Below are positions 59,461 through 64,000 of a DNA stretch of 64,000 nucleotides, one piece after another. The notes below the pieces were generated by a model. That model saw only the letters and a program-made list of their open reading frames with translations. It made no database searches and was not told where the DNA came from. Origin of the DNA: Asterella californica (lineage: Eukaryota > Streptophyta > Marchantiopsida > Marchantiales > Aytoniaceae). The stretch covers positions 682,001 to 746,000 of the forward strand of contig JAYKYS010000009.1 in NCBI GenBank assembly GCA_036924285.1, in the 5' to 3' direction. Positions within the stretch are counted from its first letter, which is position 1. The number at the start of each line of letters is the position of its first letter. The translations under genes were made by a program, and so were the position numbers.

Positions 59461-60720
59461 TTCAAAAAGGTTTTACAGTCTGTACATATGCTTTACTAAG
59501 GAAATCTTCCTGTAAGGTCTTTACTAGCTTTCTGTACGCTAACTTCTCTATACAACTCCGTTTTAAACGAATAAAGAGTCAAAACTATAGTACTTGTGAA
59601 CACCTACACACTCATGCAATCAGATTCTGAGTTCGAGTCACGAGTCAGAATCGACAGATTTCCCTCTATCGCATATTTCTTAGTTTAAAACACGTGCTAA
59701 CTATTACTTAAAGCACTTTCTGTCAAAACTAGAAGCATGAGGTCGCTCTCCTCGTCGAGCTTTACATTCTGGTGTCTTTCGACTCCCTCAGGGGTGATAT
59801 TCCAACCCAAGCTAGGGGGCAGCTTGTCAAGCATGGCCCCAGCTTAGCTCCTACCTAGCTTGTTAAGCTGCAGGGCAGCTTCCTTTACACAATATAGAAA
59901 AAAATCTCTTTGCATTACTTTTCACTGTACAGACCCATGTACAACACGACAACGTGCAATAGCCTCAACGTTCGACTGTTGAACACCCAACCCACCTGGG
60001 TATATGGTGTGACCAAGATAGTCTACCAACTCTTGGAAGAACTTGCACTTCTCGAGGTGTAACTTCAACCCATGAGCTCTCAACCGCTGGAACACATCCC
60101 GTAAGTGTCTCTCGTGCTCCTCCGTTGTAGCACTATAGACTAAGATGTCGTCAATATAACATCAAACAGAATCCATTCATGCTAAGATCTTGTCCATCAC
60201 CCTTTTAACTCAATAGGGGAGCTCTTCAATCCAAATGATAAGAACTGTCATTGATACAAACAATCCTTGCTGAGTCAATTCCCCAAAATGTTGTTTTGGA
60301 CTTATCTTCTTCTCTCACCGACAAATGATGATATTTTGCTCGAAGGTCCAAAGTATTGAAGACCTTCACATGCCCAACTGCATCAAAGATCTCCTCAAGT
60401 GTCAGCATGACATACTTATTGGACTTCGTCTGTCGATTGATAGAACAGTAGTCTCCACACATCCATCTATTCGTGTAGTTGCCATACATATCATTCTTTC
60501 TTGGCATAATTGTGACAAATGCGTACGCTCCATGCGACATCTCTACCAACCCAACCCTACCTCTTGATCAAGACTCTCTCTATGTCAATATATCTATAGG
60601 GACATCAAAAGATTGACGTGTCACTAGCCAAATCGATCTATATACCTAGTCCTTTCAAGGTACCCAAATCCTTCATATTGAAAGTAAAACAATTATTGTA
60701 GCTCATAAGATACGACAGCA

Positions 60721-62960
60721 GTAGCTTCAGTGTCGGAGGCTTCATGTCGTCAGGTGTTGGATCGAGCAATGGACTTGAACTGCTTTGACATGGACTGTTA
60801 GTCTTGCATTGGTTGAGCAGCGTCGGATGCGATCAAAAGGTATAACTGCTCGGACACTTCTGAGCTCTTTGTCTACTGACTCGATGGAGATAAAGACTAG
60901 AGACTAGGTGTGCGAAATTTGTCATCCTTAGAAATCATGGGATATAGTAGGAGAGAGTGTGGAGCTTGCAGCTAAGACTGCATGACTTTTTCGCACAATA
61001 GAGGTGGAGGTTGTGATGATGAGAAGAAGGAAACTGCTCTATAAGCTGCAAGATAGCAGTCAACGACTTCATCTTCTACCTCTAGTGTGGTGACAGAGGA
61101 TACTTAGGAGTTGGAGATTGGACCCAAGTTTATAAGAGAGAAGAGACGAAGAGTTCAAAGATTCCATCGCTTGCTCTCTCTCATCGGCATTGAGCTCCAC
61201 CAACTGCTATAACTAAGCATCCCACATAAGTCCATGTCCTCCATCTTTGTAAGCATGTGACAATGAAAAGCTCACCAAAGTGAGCAACGCTGCTCTAGGT
61301 CATCCCAGTAGGTTCACCACTGTCATGGGTGACTTATCGACGACTCTCACTACTTGAGATAGTTGCCTTGCATCCAAGATGTCATCAACCGTGAGATGCG
61401 CTGATGGTCTCATTGCATCGTGTGTGCGCTTGAGCACCTCCCTCGATAACTAGTTCGTCCACCACAATCGTGGACAATGTGCACAAGATCTTAGTCTCTC
61501 TGCATCTAACAACACTGCTGGTCCAATCCAAGATCGCACCTGGTGCACACTCGTCATTATCTGTGTACGAGCATCATCCAACAAAGAAAAGTTCTCCAAT
61601 ATGTAAGTTGAGAATCTATCTGATGCATCTGAAGATACTTAAGATCCGTAAGATCTCTCAAAAGATACTAGATCACGGGTCATGTAAACCCTGACCTCTT
61701 CCAACACATGAACGATCTTGACATGACCATCCAGCTATCATCATGTGAATGAAGCCAACAACCATGAGATCTTGCACCCCCAGCAACGAAATATCTGATG
61801 ATAATGCTTGTATCCTCTGACGGCTGATATGGACAACAACTCATAATGTCTCTGCACCAAGCGTGCCACATGACGCAATGAGATGCGTCTCGCAATCTCA
61901 TCTCTCTCCACATACAAGTATCACTGCACTCGTATGCCTACCCTGTGTTGATCTCTCCAGACAGCTCCAACACACACACCTTCCTTGGATACTTCCATAC
62001 AACGAGAGTTGTATCCAACGATGATAAGATCACAAGACCATTAGCAGAAACAATCATTTGTTCCTATACTGGTGGTACAAAGACTTCACTCCAAGCCTGC
62101 TATACCAACCGATCAGCATACTACTACAAATCTTCACTCGAACCCTAGAGTGGAACATCCAAGTCAGATGGTACTACCGTAGTCATGCTAGGTTTGTCTC
62201 CCATCTCCTCAAAGACCATAATATCCTCTGCATGAGCATTGTCCACTAACTACTCGCTCGACCAAGTGATGACAGAACTGAACTCTGCAACGGATGTCAT
62301 CGTCTCTAATGTAAGCCCCGTCGTCCCAACTCTAGCAATGAATCGCATTGATAAGCGGCTCACTCATCCTTCACCAGACTGCCAACTTGGTCTATAAGAT
62401 GTTGTCTCTGTTCAATAGTCGATCACGAATCTCATAGCACAACACCTCTAACCAATACGTCATAAGACTCTACGGCTGTAACGATGGTCTTGATCTTCAA
62501 AATAGAGCCGTCTGTGGGATGATCTGATCGAACTCTCACTGTCAGCATCTCGTGTTAAATGACCATGTGCGTAATTGCGTAACATGTCATCTTCCAAACA
62601 TCGATGGTATCGTTGATCCAAGCTTAGCAGTTGTACGCACGAGCTTGAGGTGTATGTTGGATGGGTCTACTGATGGAGCAATCCGTATGGTGGTGTGTGA
62701 TGGTTGTTTGAGAAGTTGACACATGTCGTGTTTGACTCCACCTCTCAGTGTTGTTCCTACTAGACGGTGCGTTTGTCCTCGATGTATATAGCAGAAATAG
62801 CCGATTAGATATTTGCGAGGTGTGGATTGAAAACAGACGATTAACGATGGGACGATGTAGCACCCGAACTCTTGATCTTTGCACCCACCAAGGGTGCACG
62901 TAGTTGAGATATGAGGCTATCTAGAATTAGAGGGACCTAACCGTCAGTTAGGGAGACGAT
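60721..62960 (-). other. Region upstream of D's RT, probably its decayed gag/protease
   Basis: On the minus strand, short open segments with protein-like text occur across frames (for example RISLRHVARLVQRHYELLSI near 61880-61820). No zinc knuckle or protease motif could be pinned down. No gene is called. Confidence 0.35.
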
Positions 62961-63066
62961 TGTGGTACACTTGTGTATGTGTATAACATCGTCCGTGCCA
63001 TGTGTATGTGTGGTGTATCTCTGACAACGATGTATGTTATGTACCGATGTGTATGCGCATGACAAC

Positions 63067-63357
63067 TGTCACGTCAGTTTAATACCTCGGTTAGGTTGAC
63101 CGAGTACGTAGTGGTTAGTCTCGGTAGGGTCGTTAGTTTTGTTAGGGCGGGTTCTTGGGCTAGTCCCACTAGGGGTATACTTCGTAGGTAGGGCTTGTAG
63201 GCTTTAGTTCTTCGAGTTGAGCCTTCAAGCTCCTGGTTATGGTGTATAGTCTTGGTGAGCGCAATATGGATTCTTTGATGCACATAGTAGATTTGGCTCG
63301 ACTTTAGTGTTTGTTTAGTGCCGATTGGCATGATGGAGTGAGTACATATCGTTATTA
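63067..63357 (+). repeat. About 290-bp repeat, copy 2
   Basis: TGTCACGTCAGTTTAATACC and following bases match 41891-42171. Imperfect direct repeats of about 90 bases, containing ATCTCTGACAACGATGTATG-like text, flank it (about 62975-63060 and 63360-63445), suggesting it inserted into or between duplicated sequence. Confidence 0.75.
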
Positions 63358-63486
63358 TTGTGTTATGTGTATGACATCATCAATTGTTGTGTGTATGAGT
63401 GATGAATCTCTGACAGCGATGCATGTTGTGTAGCTATGTGTATTGTAGTATTGTGATATTCTGATTGTGGTATTGTGGTATTCAGT

Positions 63487-63641
63487 GATCTATGTCATCA
63501 AACAAACGCAGTGTAATGTTTATAAGCCATTGATTTCCTCGTTAGTGTGAGAGTAAAGCTTGGATTTGTGTGTCAAAGTTGAACTGAAAACATCGTTGTG
63601 ACGTTGACTCTATTTTTGTAGCGATTGATATGCGCACGATA
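63487..63641 (+). repeat. Element A-like LTR fragment
   Basis: GATCTATGTCATCAAACAAAC and the following bases match A's 5' LTR at about 36085-36225, and match 63799 onward 312 bases later. It is therefore an extra partial A-type LTR copy just left of the true continuation. Confidence 0.7.
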
Positions 63642-64000
63642 GAGGAGTTAAAGTTTCAAAATCACTCTTAGTATTTCTGAGTGAGAAATCAAGACTTCAA
63701 GATGAAAGTTAGGTTTTTTTAGAAAATTCTATATGAGAATTCAATTCTTGAATTACGGCTAGAGGAGCAAGACAGTTGTCAACTTGGGAACCTTCCGTGA
63801 TCTATGTCATCAAACAAACACAATGAATGTTTAAAAGTCATTGTTTTCCTCGTTAGTGTGAGAGTAAAGCTTGGATTTGTGTGTCAAAGTTGAACTGGAA
63901 ACACCGGTGCGATTTTTGTACAATTACATTGCTTTCTTGATTCCAAGTGCTCACTAGAGATTATTGTCTGACCGATTGTTTCCCTTGATTCCATGTGTTC
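63642..64000 (+). repeat. Element A 3' LTR, right part (runs off the window)
   Basis: Starting GAGGAGTTAAAG, it follows A's 5' LTR from about 35930 to about 36300 (TATTTCTGAGTGAGAAATCA, then GAGCAAGACAGTTGTCA). It is the continuation of the LTR interrupted at 41886-41890 and is cut by the window end. Confidence 0.75.

Larger units (their letters stand above)
57880..59951 (-). mobile_element. Element E: solo LTR of the element C family
   Basis: On the minus strand it starts TGTCGTGTTGTACATGG and ends ACTCTCGCCACGACA, matching the LTR ends of C. Perfect 4-bp duplications ACGT flank it (57876-57879 and 59952-59955), and it sits inside D's RT. There is no internal region, so it is a solo LTR left by recombination. 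It is clearly more diverged than the two LTRs of C, except in the structured cassette. Confidence 0.88.
56005..60720 (-). pseudogene. Element D: Ty3/gypsy pol remains, split by solo LTR E
   Basis: Read right to left, the RT N-terminal region is at 60720-59956: ASVTIMPRKND-like text (actual FVTIMPRKNDMYGN), then STLDLRA-like NTLDLRAKYHHLSVREED, then a Y-to-DDILVYS-like stretch near 60140. The frame is interrupted by the LTR at 59951-57880. It resumes with the RT C-terminus (VRTFIGLTNFYRR, near 57850-57800), then RNase H (57626-57243, with DHQPLKWFMESDKLTR), the integrase zinc region (WWRGMHIDV-type, about 56820), the integrase core (56622-56197, LSRFGAPAEVLTDQDIVF), and the C-terminus to about 56005. 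Many stops and frame changes. It is not the missing pol of B in simple orientation, since it runs toward B. Confidence 0.75.
41891..63641 (+). mobile_element. Composite insertion B inside element A's 3' LTR
   Basis: At the left edge A's LTR ends with GAGG (41887-41890) before TGTCATGTCAGTTTA. At the right edge GAGG (63642-63645) resumes A's LTR. Removing the insert and one GAGG leaves a gap-free match to A's 5' LTR across the joint. The content is not one clean element: it holds a 290-bp repeat at each end, a plus-strand gag-protease region, element C, and the minus-strand pol D with solo LTR E. Confidence 0.55.

Overview
This window reads as nuclear DNA of a land plant. There are spliced genes with short GT-AG introns, a retrotransposon whose primer-binding site matches the plant initiator-Met tRNA type, and PIF/Harbinger and MULE transposons. 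A bryophyte (liverwort-like) or another early-diverging lineage is my best guess, because it carries an NXPE/PC-esterase-like protein and a coiled-coil protein that looks like centriole or basal-body proteins. No ribosomal, organellar or bacterial genes, CRISPR arrays or tRNA genes were recognised.

Layout. 0.4-2.6 kb: a two-exon minus-strand gene for a membrane-anchored NXPE/PC-esterase-like protein. 3.4-8.8 kb: a plus-strand multi-exon coiled-coil gene whose exon phases all fit. 9.1-16.3 kb: a TIR element with a decayed PIF/Harbinger transposase, a possible accessory ORF, and an inner cassette in which two arrays of short palindromic motifs flank remains of an FCP1/NIF-type phosphatase gene. 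16.3-28 kb: repeats, strong hairpins and AT-rich non-coding DNA with a few unrecognised ORF remnants. 28.4-30.8 kb: a decayed MULE transposase on the minus strand. 31-35.6 kb: AT-rich repeats.

35.6-64 kb is a nested set of LTR retrotransposons. Element A (Ty3/gypsy, 35654 onward) is badly mutated, and its 3' LTR is split: the left half stops at about 41890 and the right half resumes at about 63642. Inside lies older material, B, with a plus-strand gag-protease region. B is itself interrupted by C (42260-52869), a nearly intact 10.6-kb Ty3-like element with 2.0-2.3-kb LTRs. A minus-strand gypsy pol region (D, about 60.7 to 56.0 kb) is split by a 2.07-kb solo LTR (E) of the same family as C.

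The most interesting object is element C. Its gag-zinc knuckle-protease frame and its RT-RNase H-integrase frame are joined by what looks like a textbook -1 ribosomal frameshift signal: slippery heptamer, immediate zero-frame stop, short spacer and a perfect 9-bp stem. Its protein motifs (DHG protease, FLDD reverse transcriptase) look more like fungal Ty3-type elements than the usual plant lineages. Each LTR carries a conserved, highly structured cassette with a Pol III B-box-like motif, and both C and E have 4-bp target duplications.
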